Shown in pieces: positions 7,684 through 15,536 of a stretch of 39,757 nt of DNA (the first letter of the stretch is position 1; every line of letters begins with the position of its first letter). The DNA comes from an uncultured Bacilli bacterium. GTDB lineage: Bacteria; Bacillota_I; Bacilli_A; RF39; UBA660. The position numbers and the translations under genes are program-made. The stretch is taken from positions 1-39,757 of the forward strand of contig CALVVR010000012.1 in the NCBI GenBank assembly GCA_944363915.1, in the 5' to 3' direction. The notes below the pieces were generated by a model. The model was given only the letters and a program-made list of their open reading frames with translations, made no database searches and had not been told where the DNA came from.

Positions 7684-9822
7684 ATGAAAAAGAATTCAGG
7701 AATATTTTTTTTAATTTTACTTATATTTATTTATGCTTTGCCTTTAATTATTGATTATATAGCAACAAATATGGAAGAAAGTACTGGACCAAATGATTAC
7801 GCTAGAATAGTCGATGTCGATTATAAAGCAATTGTTTTAGATGAACAAGGATATGGTGGGGATATACTAGTTACTGAAAAACTAACTTACGACATCCACG
7901 CTGCTTCAATAAATAATCCATTTTGGGAACTATGGCGTGATTTACCAGAAGACTATGTCGATGGACTAAAAGTAGATTATGATGTTATATCAGTAAAACA
8001 AATTAATCCCGATGGAACAGAAATAATTTATGAAGAAAGCCCTAAACTATATTGGGATGATAGCGATTATACAAGTTCTAAATATGGACCTTTTAAATGG
8101 TATCATAGTAAGGGACCATACAATGAAAACCTAGCAAATTATGAGGCAGTATTTTTTTACATAAACGGAATATATCGTGAAGAAGTAACCTTTGAATTAC
8201 AATATATTATGCATAACGCTTCTTTGAAATATAGTGATGTTTCCGAATTATATATATCAATGTATTCCGAAGATACCATTAAATACTTAAAATCATTTAA
8301 TGGCCAAATTTTAATACCTGATAAAGATATGCCAAAAGCAAATAACTATTTAGCCCATACCTATGGTACTAATTCACATACATTTGAATTTACCGAATCA
8401 GATAATGTTAATCCTGGGTATCACACATTCCTTTTCAATTTAGATAGTTCTGATTTAAAATTCAAACCATATAATAAATATTTAGAATTTTCTTTACTGT
8501 CTTTTAATGAAGATAAACATATATTTACTGATTATACCCCAAATAACATTTATTCAAATGAAGTATATTTAGAAGAAGCAAAACAAGCTATAGAAGAATA
8601 TGATAATTTACCAAAAGAATATAAAAATAAAAAAATTATTTTCTTAACAATTACTTCAATAATGTCAATTTTAATTTTATACACAACAATTAATAAAGAT
8701 AAAAAAATTAAAAACAAATATAATTTTTATCGACCAAAAATGAAAATGAAATATTTTAGAGATATACCAAGTGATTTAGATCCGTATTTTGCAGCTACTT
8801 TAGCATTTTGTAAAAAAAATAAAAAAGTCGATATCGGTGATAGTTATTCAGCAATTATATTAAATTTAGTAAGGAAAGGTTATATTGAGTTAACTAAAAT
8901 TGTTGATTATAAAAAATGGACTTCAAATAATATAAATATTAATATTCTATATGTTCCAACCTTAATCAATAACCGTTATTCGCTAAATTCACAAATAAAT
9001 AGTCAAAATAATTTCCAAGCTAATCAAATGGTTATTGAAGAAAAATATAATAAGAATGGCCAAAAATTAGAAGACCTTTCAGAAAATGAAAAAAATTATT
9101 TCAATTTAATTGTTAAATATGCTTATAATAATTCAGTAACGATGAAAGATTTTCAAGAAAAAATAGCTAAAAATTATGATAGTACCAATAGTTTTATTAA
9201 TTCTATTAACTCATCTATTGTTAATATTGGAATTAATCAAAAATATTTTCAAATTTCTGATTATAAATATGTTAAAAACAAGTATAGTTCTACTGGTACA
9301 ATGTATATAATTATAGCATTAATTATATTAATTATTGGTAACTTAATTATTTATAACACAAGATTTGATTTTGCCTTCGGTTCTTTATTTATTTTAGGTT
9401 TAGTTTTGATTATAAGCGCAATTATTTTAAAAATAAAGTCTAAAAATTATATTTTATTAACTCAATTTGGCGCTGATGAACAAGCAAAATGGTATGCTTT
9501 ATATAATTTTTTAAATAGTAACACATTAATAAAAGAAAAAACAATAATTGAATTGCCACTTTGGGAAAAATATTTAGTTTATGCTACAGCTTTTGGTATT
9601 TCCGAAAAAGTAATTAAAGCTTTAGAAATAAATTGTCCTGATGTTGCTAATAGCCCTCTTTTAAGTAATAGATATTATCGATCTGCTAATTTTAGACATT
9701 ATAATCGTTCTTTTAGAAATACAACATATACTGCTAGATCTATATCTCATAGTAGTAGATTTGGTGGATCATTTTATGGTGGTGGCGGCCGCGGCGGTGG
9801 AGGCGGTGGCGGTGGCCATTAA
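7684..9822 (+). CDS. DUF2207 domain membrane protein with glycine-rich tail
   Basis: 712 residues and the only plus-strand gene. An N-terminal membrane segment at about 5-23 is followed by an extracellular DUF2207-type beta-rich domain (about 38-300, including DIHAASINNPFWELWRDLP and GIYREEVTFELQY). A membrane helix lies at about 316-335, then a cytoplasmic stretch of about 200 residues, two adjacent helices (about 540-559 and 565-587), and a C-terminal region ending in a run of Gly (GGGGRGGGGGGGGH). This order, with the poly-Gly tail, is typical of DUF2207 proteins, whose function is not established. It has its own promoter. The final codons are much richer in GC than the surroundings because Gly codons are GGN. 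It converges on the homospermidine-synthase-like gene. Confidence 0.85.
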   Translation: MKKNSGIFFLILLIFIYALPLIIDYIATNMEESTGPNDYARIVDVDYKAIVLDEQGYGGDILVTEKLTYDIHAASINNPFWELWRDLPEDYVDGLKVDYDVISVKQINPDGTEIIYEESPKLYWDDSDYTSSKYGPFKWYHSKGPYNENLANYEAVFFYINGIYREEVTFELQYIMHNASLKYSDVSELYISMYSEDTIKYLKSFNGQILIPDKDMPKANNYLAHTYGTNSHTFEFTESDNVNPGYHTFLFNLDSSDLKFKPYNKYLEFSLLSFNEDKHIFTDYTPNNIYSNEVYLEEAKQAIEEYDNLPKEYKNKKIIFLTITSIMSILILYTTINKDKKIKNKYNFYRPKMKMKYFRDIPSDLDPYFAATLAFCKKNKKVDIGDSYSAIILNLVRKGYIELTKIVDYKKWTSNNININILYVPTLINNRYSLNSQINSQNNFQANQMVIEEKYNKNGQKLEDLSENEKNYFNLIVKYAYNNSVTMKDFQEKIAKNYDSTNSFINSINSSIVNIGINQKYFQISDYKYVKNKYSSTGTMYIIIALIILIIGNLIIYNTRFDFAFGSLFILGLVLIISAIILKIKSKNYILLTQFGADEQAKWYALYNFLNSNTLIKEKTIIELPLWEKYLVYATAFGISEKVIKALEINCPDVANSPLLSNRYYRSANFRHYNRSFRNTTYTARSISHSSRFGGSFYGGGGRGGGGGGGGH

Positions 9823-9848
9823 AAAAAGAATATTCAGTTATTCTTTTT
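9823..9848. terminator. Bidirectional terminator between convergent genes
   Basis: Perfect 10-bp stem AAAAAGAATA / TATTCTTTTT with a 6-nt loop (TTCAGT). T runs occur on both strands, so it can terminate both the plus-strand DUF2207 transcript and the minus-strand operon. The stop codon of the homospermidine-synthase-like gene (9838-9840) begins at the loop and extends into the stem. Confidence 0.85.
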
Positions 9849-11250
9849 CTTTTGTAAAAAAATCATTAGATTGTAAATTGTTAATATCAATATTTAATGC
9901 TTTTTCTAATTCTTGTTTATCAATTGTTTTATAAATTGTTTTAGATACGTATTTTTCAGCTTTCTTAACTATATATTTATAATCTTTTATATCGTCTGGA
10001 AAATATATGCCGCCTTGTTCTTTATTTTTTATCATCCAACATAAAGCCGATAGTGCTGACATTGCAACTGGTGTAATAGTTGGTGTTTGAAAATAAGAAT
10101 TTTTTTTACGATACAAATAAGATAATTCAATTCGATTGCCTACCCAAACAGGCTCAAATTTATCACCAATTATTAATACACCAACATACTCCGTTCCATT
10201 TTTAATTTTATCTTTGTATACTATTTCCCATTCATTAGGATAAATATGTCCTCTTACAATATTTTCATTTTCTAAATTTATTTTAGAATTAATTATGTAT
10301 TGATTAGCTAAAAAGCAAGGAGAATAAATAAACATAACTGATGGACGATAAATTATTTTATCATTAACCTCTAAACTATTAGCAATCGTAATTGTCTCTT
10401 CGTGAGGAACTAAATATCCTTCAAAATAACCATTTGGATAATATGTTTTACATTTCATATCAAGTGCTAATTTTTTATATTCAACAAATCCTTTATCATA
10501 ATCTAATAAATTACAATCATTTTGATCAATACTTTTTTCATAAGTTCCAATATTTTGAGTAGCTTCACTTAACAACTCAAAGAAAAACGAATCAACACAC
10601 CAAGTACTAACTAGTTTATCATTTTTAAATTCTTCTTTAATATTTTGTAAATCAATATCATTAACGTGAATCATTTTAACATTTAATTCGTAAGCTAACA
10701 AATTAAATTTATTATCTTTTATTAGTTGTTTATAATACTTATTATGTTTAAATTGTTTGTTAACAATATATTCTAATCCTAATTTAACAAAATGGGATAC
10801 TAATCCTGGATTATTACCATGTTGTAAAACAATAGGATATTTAGGATGACATTCTTCTTTTAATTTGTTTTTTTTAATGTTTTCTTCAAATATACTATAC
10901 CAATTATCCGGCCAATCTGCTTCGCCTGTATTAAGATACATTATGTTATTATCGATACACCATTTACATATATCTTTTGTTCCTACTGTATCAGCAAAAT
11001 CAACTAATATATCGCCATCTTTTAAAAATTTACTAAATATTTCTTGATAATTATCTTTTGTTATTTCATAAACATAAAAATTAGTTGTTATACCGCCTAA
11101 ATTTATATAAGGAATATATTCCTCTTTATTAGCAGTAATAACAAAATAATCATTATTTTTAAATTGTATTTCTTCTTTTATTTTTTCATAAAAACTTTTA
11201 CCAACTGCTCCAAAACCAAATTGAACAATTTTTCCAGAAAATTTTAACAT
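9838..11250 (-). CDS. Homospermidine synthase-like enzyme
   Basis: 470 residues, close to the about 477 of bacterial homospermidine synthase, which makes sym-homospermidine from putrescine with NAD. Nucleotide fold at the N-terminus (QFGFGAVG, 10-17); family hallmark HGNNPGLVSHF (144-154). Aligning by eye to my memory of the Blastochloris viridis enzyme, the active-site Asn, Trp, Glu and His are kept as N147, W217, E225 and H283. The stretch after W217 (TQNIGTYE) differs from the usual ELGWGT, so substrate preference may differ. Last gene of the operon; its ATG comes one base after the stop of the preceding gene and has no visible ribosome binding site, so translation is probably coupled. A carboxynorspermidine or saccharopine dehydrogenase is less likely. 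Confidence 0.82.
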   Translation of the reverse strand: MLKFSGKIVQFGFGAVGKSFYEKIKEEIQFKNNDYFVITANKEEYIPYINLGGITTNFYVYEITKDNYQEIFSKFLKDGDILVDFADTVGTKDICKWCIDNNIMYLNTGEADWPDNWYSIFEENIKKNKLKEECHPKYPIVLQHGNNPGLVSHFVKLGLEYIVNKQFKHNKYYKQLIKDNKFNLLAYELNVKMIHVNDIDLQNIKEEFKNDKLVSTWCVDSFFFELLSEATQNIGTYEKSIDQNDCNLLDYDKGFVEYKKLALDMKCKTYYPNGYFEGYLVPHEETITIANSLEVNDKIIYRPSVMFIYSPCFLANQYIINSKINLENENIVRGHIYPNEWEIVYKDKIKNGTEYVGVLIIGDKFEPVWVGNRIELSYLYRKKNSYFQTPTITPVAMSALSALCWMIKNKEQGGIYFPDDIKDYKYIVKKAEKYVSKTIYKTIDKQELEKALNIDINNLQSNDFFTKEKE

Positions 11251-11251
11251 A

Positions 11252-11890
11252 TTAATTAATATATTTAATTTTTTTTATTTTAATTTCTTTAATTGGTTCA
11301 AAACCATTGGTAAAAAGTATTTTTATATTATTTTTTTGATAATCAAACAATATTTTACTTAAATCTTTATTTATTTTGTTTGCTCTAACTAATATTTTAT
11401 CAATACAATTATTTAAAAAATATTTCGAAGAAGGTAAATCTTGATAATATACATCCCAACTATTATCAAAAACACTACTATCAATTTTATATCTATTTAA
11501 TCTATTTTCATCTAAAAGAAAAACCGGCAAAGCATCGTCTTTTAATTTTATTTTTTGTAGTTCTAAAGCTCCCCAAACCAATAATGGTTCAATTAATTTA
11601 TTATTAGTAGTAGAAGAAGCATTATTAGAACTAGTACCATTAAATATTGGAATCGGTCTATAGCCTATTTTAGATAATTCAATACCTTCTTTAATACTAT
11701 CGATACCATTTATATCAATTATTATAGCAGTATTATCTAGTGCTTTATTTAAATAATTAATAGTAGGTATAGTATAATCAATAAATTCATTTATTTTTTC
11801 ATCAAGATAAATAAAAGGAACTGGCCTTACCCAAGAACACCATTTTATATTACAAGGGGCCCATATTTTATATACTTCTTTATTTGTCAT
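11252..11890 (-). CDS. Unrecognised protein in the polyamine-like operon
   Basis: 212 residues, no family recognised. Soluble, with no signal peptide or membrane helix. The N-terminus is rich in Trp and Cys (W10, C13, W17, C18, W20, then RPVPFI). Other marked segments are AIIIDINGIDSIKEGIELSK (about 55-74), GYRPIPIFNGT (76-86) followed by a Ser/Asn/Thr-rich loop, and PVFLLDENRLNRY (122-134). The alternating hydrophobic strands and helices suggest an alpha/beta fold. The ATG overlaps the end of the ATP-grasp gene by 11 nt, and the stop is one base before the next start, so it is tightly coupled to both enzymes. A step in, or a partner for, the same pathway is inference. Confidence 0.8.
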   Translation of the reverse strand: MTNKEVYKIWAPCNIKWCSWVRPVPFIYLDEKINEFIDYTIPTINYLNKALDNTAIIIDINGIDSIKEGIELSKIGYRPIPIFNGTSSNNASSTTNNKLIEPLLVWGALELQKIKLKDDALPVFLLDENRLNRYKIDSSVFDNSWDVYYQDLPSSKYFLNNCIDKILVRANKINKDLSKILFDYQKNNIKILFTNGFEPIKEIKIKKIKYIN

Positions 11891-13085
11891 TTTTAGTCCT
11901 TTCTATTACCACTGGAATATCAGCCGCATAAGAATCTATTCGCGGTAATTCACTTATTCTAGCATAAAATCCCGCTTGTTTACCATCTACTGTATAAGAT
12001 CCTAGACATACATGATATTCTTTATTATCAATTTTAATTGGTTTACTAATAAATTTTTTTTGAGCAATATAATTTTTAGGATGTCTTTTTACATCTTTTA
12101 TTATCTTTAAATATTCTTCTTTAGAACAAGCCTCTTTAATCGATATATTTTCTCCTACTCGCCCACAAGCAGGTTTATATATGTATCCTTCTTTAAAATC
12201 TTTAACTTCTTTAGTGTCTGATAACATTTCTTTCCAAGTAGTCATTTTAATACCATTTTGTTCTAAAATATTCCAAACAAGCGGAAATCTTTTCGTTTGG
12301 GCAAATATTGCAATTGGATGATTACAAGATGGTGTTATAGTATCAAAATAACCACTCCAAGTTTTAGGTTTAATATCTTTTAACCATTCTAATGGCGTAA
12401 ATCTAAATATACAATCAACTTTACCTTCATAATTATTTAAAATACTTATAGCTTCTTTATTTTTAAAAATTAAATGATCCGCCGCACCATAAATAGATTT
12501 ATAACCGAGATTTCTCATCTTATCCCCAATATATTGCATTACTTGGCGGTCATCACTATAAGATGTACAATGAACAAACATTATCGTACCATTTTTTTTA
12601 ATTTTTTTACTAATTGCTTTAGATAGCATTTCTCCAAAGTCAATACTATAATAATCTTTATTTAAAGTTTTAATAGCTAATTTAGGAAGTAAAGATGCTT
12701 CAGCAAAACCACCAGGGACATCGCTATTTACTTCACTTATTTGCCATTTATTGTCGATGGTTAGGTGAAAATCATAGCGCATTAACCGGATATGTTTACT
12801 TTTATCATAGTTCTTCATTTTTTTAATTTCTTTAATTAATTTTTTAGGTATACATAAAGGTTTTATATATTTTAAATTATTATTTAAAAATTCTTCAGCT
12901 TGAATAGTTTCTAAATCTAATTTTTCCGTTAAATCAACTAATTCTTTATATTCATCTTCATTTAATACTAAAACATATTTAGCTAAAGTATTGTTATCAA
13001 CAAACTTTGGATCCCATTTATAACATTCAAATATCGCATCAATACGATAATTATTATATTTTTCTCCTATTGGTACTAACTTCAT
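11880..13085 (-). CDS. Glutathionylspermidine synthase-like ATP-grasp ligase
   Basis: 401 residues, about the length of YgiC/YjfC-type members of the GSP_synth family (ATP-dependent carboxylate-amine ligases). RYDFHLT (103-109) and EVNSDVPGGFAEAS (118-131) match the R-x-D and E-x-N-x-D acidic metal/substrate block. K304 with GRVGENI (308-314) corresponds to the family's K...GREG loop; LGSYTVDGKQAGFYAR (361-376) matches the C-terminal block with the conserved Arg. There is no amidase (CHAP) domain, unlike E. coli GspS. AAAGGAG precedes the ATG. Placed just before an unknown gene and a homospermidine synthase-like gene, it may join an acid or peptide to a polyamine. The acid partner is unknown; no glutathione gene is seen here. 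Confidence 0.82.
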   Translation of the reverse strand: MKLVPIGEKYNNYRIDAIFECYKWDPKFVDNNTLAKYVLVLNEDEYKELVDLTEKLDLETIQAEEFLNNNLKYIKPLCIPKKLIKEIKKMKNYDKSKHIRLMRYDFHLTIDNKWQISEVNSDVPGGFAEASLLPKLAIKTLNKDYYSIDFGEMLSKAISKKIKKNGTIMFVHCTSYSDDRQVMQYIGDKMRNLGYKSIYGAADHLIFKNKEAISILNNYEGKVDCIFRFTPLEWLKDIKPKTWSGYFDTITPSCNHPIAIFAQTKRFPLVWNILEQNGIKMTTWKEMLSDTKEVKDFKEGYIYKPACGRVGENISIKEACSKEEYLKIIKDVKRHPKNYIAQKKFISKPIKIDNKEYHVCLGSYTVDGKQAGFYARISELPRIDSYAADIPVVIERTKNDK

Positions 13086-13095
13086 TTTTATTCTC

Positions 13096-13124
13096 CTTTT
13101 AAATATTATATCATTAAAAAAAGC
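13096..13124 (-). promoter_or_regulatory. Possible internal promoter before the ATP-grasp gene
   Basis: In the 42-nt gap after the lactate dehydrogenase gene the minus strand has a good TATAAT -10 with a weak TTATAA -35 17 nt upstream. It would let the ATP-grasp, unknown and homospermidine-type genes be made separately from the two upstream genes. Confidence 0.35.
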
Positions 13125-13127
13125 ATT

Positions 13128-14030
13128 TTATAATTTTAAAATTGCTTCTTTAATAGCATAAATTGAGTTTTTTAATTTAATAGTTTCTTTTTCATTTAAA
13201 TTAACATATATTTTATCTTTAACACCCTTTTTATTTATAACTGCTGGCAGGCCAATAAATATATCATTATTTTCATCATAAGTTGAAACAGTTATAATAC
13301 TATTTTCGTTATTCAATATAGCATTAGTTATTCTAACTAAACACATACCTATGCCATAATAAGTAGCGCCTTTACGATTTATTATTTCATAAGCGGCATT
13401 TTTAACGTCAAGATATATTTTTTCTAATTCTTCATCAGTTAAAAAATCTTTAATATTTTGTAACCCTATATTAGCGTTACTCCATGGAACAAATTCAGAA
13501 TCGCCGTGTTCACCAATAACATAAGCATGGACATTTTTAGGACTTATTTTTATTTTTTCGGCAATCATATACCTTAATCTTGCTGTATCTAAACTAGTTC
13601 CTGTCCCAATGATTTTGTTTGGTGATAAATTAGAATATTTATAAGTTAAATAAGTCATCACATCTAAAGGATTAGTAGCAACTAAAAAAATGCCATTAAA
13701 ACCACTTTTCATAACTTTATTTACAATATTTTTAAATATTTTACTATTTTTTTCAATTAAATCCATTCTTGTTTCGCCTTTTTCTTGATTAGCTCCAGCA
13801 GCAATTACAACAATAGTCGCATCTTTACAATCACTATAGTCGCCAGCTTTAATATCTATTTTATTAGGAGCAAAAGCTAAACAATGATTTAAATCCATTA
13901 CTTCTCCTATAATTCTTTCTTTATTTAAATCTACCAATACCAATTCATTAACACTTGTACTTTGATTAAGTAATGCATAAGCATAACTCATTCCTACATT
14001 ACCACATCCAATTAAAACTATTTTATTCAT
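13128..14030 (-). CDS. ldh: L-lactate dehydrogenase
   Basis: 300 residues. Interconverts pyruvate and L-lactate with NAD(H) in the cytoplasm. Rossmann glycine motif GCGNVG (8-13). Catalytic and substrate residues are visible: Q82 in the specificity loop before GETRMD (Gln favours pyruvate/lactate; malate dehydrogenases carry Arg here), R88, N120 in ATNPLDV, R151 and H175 in IGEHGDSEF. The start overlaps the GNAT gene by 8 nt. It is slightly shorter than typical LDH (about 313-317). Its place upstream of the polyamine-like genes may mean a 2-hydroxyacid is used there, or that it is simply a fermentation gene. A related 2-hydroxyacid dehydrogenase specificity remains possible. Confidence 0.88.
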   Translation of the reverse strand: MNKIVLIGCGNVGMSYAYALLNQSTSVNELVLVDLNKERIIGEVMDLNHCLAFAPNKIDIKAGDYSDCKDATIVVIAAGANQEKGETRMDLIEKNSKIFKNIVNKVMKSGFNGIFLVATNPLDVMTYLTYKYSNLSPNKIIGTGTSLDTARLRYMIAEKIKISPKNVHAYVIGEHGDSEFVPWSNANIGLQNIKDFLTDEELEKIYLDVKNAAYEIINRKGATYYGIGMCLVRITNAILNNENSIITVSTYDENNDIFIGLPAVINKKGVKDKIYVNLNEKETIKLKNSIYAIKEAILKL

Positions 14031-14448
14031 TTTCTTTTCCTTTCTTTATCCATAAATACATTCCATCCATATTAGTTGGTTTATATTTAAATCCTAATCT
14101 TTGATAAAAGTTTCTTTTTCCATAAGCGGGACATAGTTCGATTAGAAATTGTTCATCTTCTTCTAAAAAATTAAAGACATAGTCCTTTATTTTTAAAACT
14201 AACTGACTACCAATTTGTTTATTCTGATAATTTGGTAAAACGACGACATCGGCAATTAAGCCGTGAGTTCCATAATCACCAATAAGTCTTGCCATGCCAA
14301 CTACTTTATTTTTTTCTTTGGCGATTACTACACACATTGAATTTTCAAGTGCATTTTTAATTTGTTTTTCACTTAATTCTTTCCAACCCGCTGATTTGAT
14401 TAGCATCTTATAATCAGTAATTTGAATATCCTTAGTAATTATTATATC
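14023..14448 (-). CDS. GNAT-family N-acetyltransferase
   Basis: 141 residues from a GTG start at 14448. Acetyl-CoA-dependent acyl transfer, substrate unknown. GNAT strands are visible: MCVVIAKEKNKVVGMARLIGD, then LIADVVVLPNYQNKQIGSQL with the acetyl-CoA loop (canonical Q/R-x-x-G-x-G/A appears as QNKQIG), and FYQRLGFKY near the end. The upstream ATG at 14466 is rejected: it lies at the predicted transcription start, whereas GTG at 14448 has AAGGTGA at good spacing. First gene of the five-gene run. An amine or polyamine substrate would fit the neighbours but is inference. Confidence 0.85.
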   Translation of the reverse strand, partial: DIIITKDIQITDYKMLIKSAGWKELSEKQIKNALENSMCVVIAKEKNKVVGMARLIGDYGTHGLIADVVVLPNYQNKQIGSQLVLKIKDYVFNFLEEDEQFLIELCPAYGKRNFYQRLGFKYKPTNMDGMYLWIKKGKENE

Positions 14449-14470
14449 CACGATTATCACCTTCATACCA

Positions 14471-14499
14471 ATTTTAACATATAAAAAAAATGAAGTAAA
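14471..14499 (-). promoter_or_regulatory. Promoter of the GNAT-LDH-ligase operon
   Basis: On the minus strand TTTACT (14494-14499), a 17-nt spacer and TAAAAT (14471-14476). The predicted start of transcription is near 14464, leaving a leader of about 15 nt before the GTG at 14448. Confidence 0.6.
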
Positions 14500-14502
14500 T
14501 AA

Positions 14503-14537
14503 TTAACAAAAAACCTTGAAAATATTTCCAAGGTTTT
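14503..14537 (-). terminator. Intrinsic terminator after rpsI
   Basis: Nine-bp stem AAAACCTTG / CAAGGTTTT with a 10-nt loop, followed on the minus strand by TTTTTT. It separates the rplM-rpsI operon from the GNAT promoter just downstream. Confidence 0.9.
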
Positions 14538-14550
14538 GATATGCAATATA

Positions 14551-14964
14551 TTATCTTTTACTAAATTGTGGTGCACGACGAGCTGCTTTTAATCCTGGTT
14601 TCTTACGTTCTTTAATTCTTGAATCTCTAGTTACAAAACCAGCTCTTTTTAATATTTTACGATAACTATCTTCATTTGCTTCATTTACTTTATCGTATTC
14701 TAACAATGCTCTTGTAATACCTAATCTGATTGCGCCTGTTTGTCCTGTAAATCCGCCACCATTAACTTTAACATCAATATCGAATGTTTTTTCATTATTA
14801 GTAGCTACTAATGGTTGCATTAAATCCATTACATTAGTTTCATAAGGGAAGAATTCTCTAACATCACGACCATTAACAGTAATTTTACCGCTACCTGAAG
14901 TCATTTTTACTTGAGCTACAGAAGATTTTCTTCTACCTGTTCCAAGATATACTTTCTTTTCCAT
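14551..14964 (-). CDS. rpsI: 30S ribosomal protein S9
   Basis: 137 residues, slightly longer than the usual about 130. S9 sits in the head of the small subunit; its C-terminal tail contacts P-site tRNA. Family features: [14 protein letters not shown] at the start, [15 protein letters not shown] in the middle and the invariant SKR end. Eight nt after rplM, the normal bacterial pairing. Confidence 0.97.
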   Translation of the reverse strand: MEKKVYLGTGRRKSSVAQVKMTSGSGKITVNGRDVREFFPYETNVMDLMQPLVATNNEKTFDIDVKVNGGGFTGQTGAIRLGITRALLEYDKVNEANEDSYRKILKRAGFVTRDSRIKERKKPGLKAARRAPQFSKR

Positions 14965-14972
14965 TAAATCAC

Positions 14973-15401
14973 CTATTTCATTTCCTTTGGTTGTTGAGCA
15001 GTATGTGGATGTTCACTGCCAGCATAAACAAATAATTTTTTATACATTTGACGACCTAATCTTCCTTTAGGTAACATTCCTTTAACAGCTCTTTCAACCA
15101 TTTCAACTGGATAATCATCGCGCATTGTTCTTGCAGTTCTTTCTCTTAAACCACCTGTATAACCACTATGATTGTAGTAAATTTTGTCATCTAATTTATT
15201 ACCAGTTAAATTTACTTTACTAGCATTAATTACGATAACATAATCACCACCATCGATATGAGGTGTATAAGTTGGTTTATGTTTACCACGTAATACTGTA
15301 GCAACTTTAGTAGCTAGTCGACCTAAGTTAACACCTTCAGCATCGATTACCCACCAATCTCTTACTACATCTTCTTTTCTTTGCATATAAGAATTTTTCA
15401 T
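14973..15401 (-). CDS. rplM: 50S ribosomal protein L13
   Basis: 142 residues from the ATG at 15401; a longer in-frame start at 15479 is rejected because it falls inside the promoter -10 and the 26 extra residues would be leader sequence. GAAAGGAAAG precedes the chosen ATG. Early assembly protein of the large subunit. Family motifs: [25 protein letters not shown] and HPHTAQQP. Confidence 0.97.
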   Translation of the reverse strand: MKNSYMQRKEDVVRDWWVIDAEGVNLGRLATKVATVLRGKHKPTYTPHIDGGDYVIVINASKVNLTGNKLDDKIYYNHSGYTGGLRERTARTMRDDYPVEMVERAVKGMLPKGRLGRQMYKKLFVYAGSEHPHTAQQPKEMK

Positions 15402-15472
15402 AATACTTTCCTTTCTTCCAAATAATGAATTGTCCCAAGATTCATTAAATGTGGGAATAAATAAATGTACCA
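15402..15472 (-). promoter_or_regulatory. rplM leader with hairpin (L13-leader candidate)
   Basis: The predicted leader of about 70 nt holds a perfect 7-bp hairpin, AATGAAT / ATTCATT with a 9-nt loop (15424-15446), about 22 nt before the start codon. Firmicutes rplM leaders often carry an autoregulatory L13-binding structure; whether this one matches that family needs a covariance search. Confidence 0.5.
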
Positions 15473-15478
15473 GTAACA

Positions 15479-15507
15479 ATTGTACTAAAAAAACATATAT
15501 TTGTCAA
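15479..15507 (-). promoter_or_regulatory. Consensus promoter of rplM-rpsI
   Basis: Minus strand: TTGACA (15502-15507), exact 17-nt spacer, TACAAT (15479-15484). The -35 lies in the loop and the spacer in the 3' arm and T tract of the truA terminator, so the two signals are superimposed. Confidence 0.88.
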
Positions 15508-15525
15508 TGAAATTATATGTTTTTT
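15487..15525 (-). terminator. Intrinsic terminator after truA, overlapping the rplM promoter
   Basis: Perfect 12-bp inverted repeat, AAAAAACATATA / TATATGTTTTTT, with a 14-nt loop, starting 12 nt after the truA stop and ending in a T run on the minus strand. The stem is AT-rich, so efficiency is uncertain. Confidence 0.65.
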
Positions 15526-15536
15526 AATGCTTTTTT

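Noticed and set aside
15402-15479. 26-residue N-terminal extension of L13
   Set aside because: It would start inside the promoter -10 and translate the leader hairpin; L13 homologues start at the later Met.
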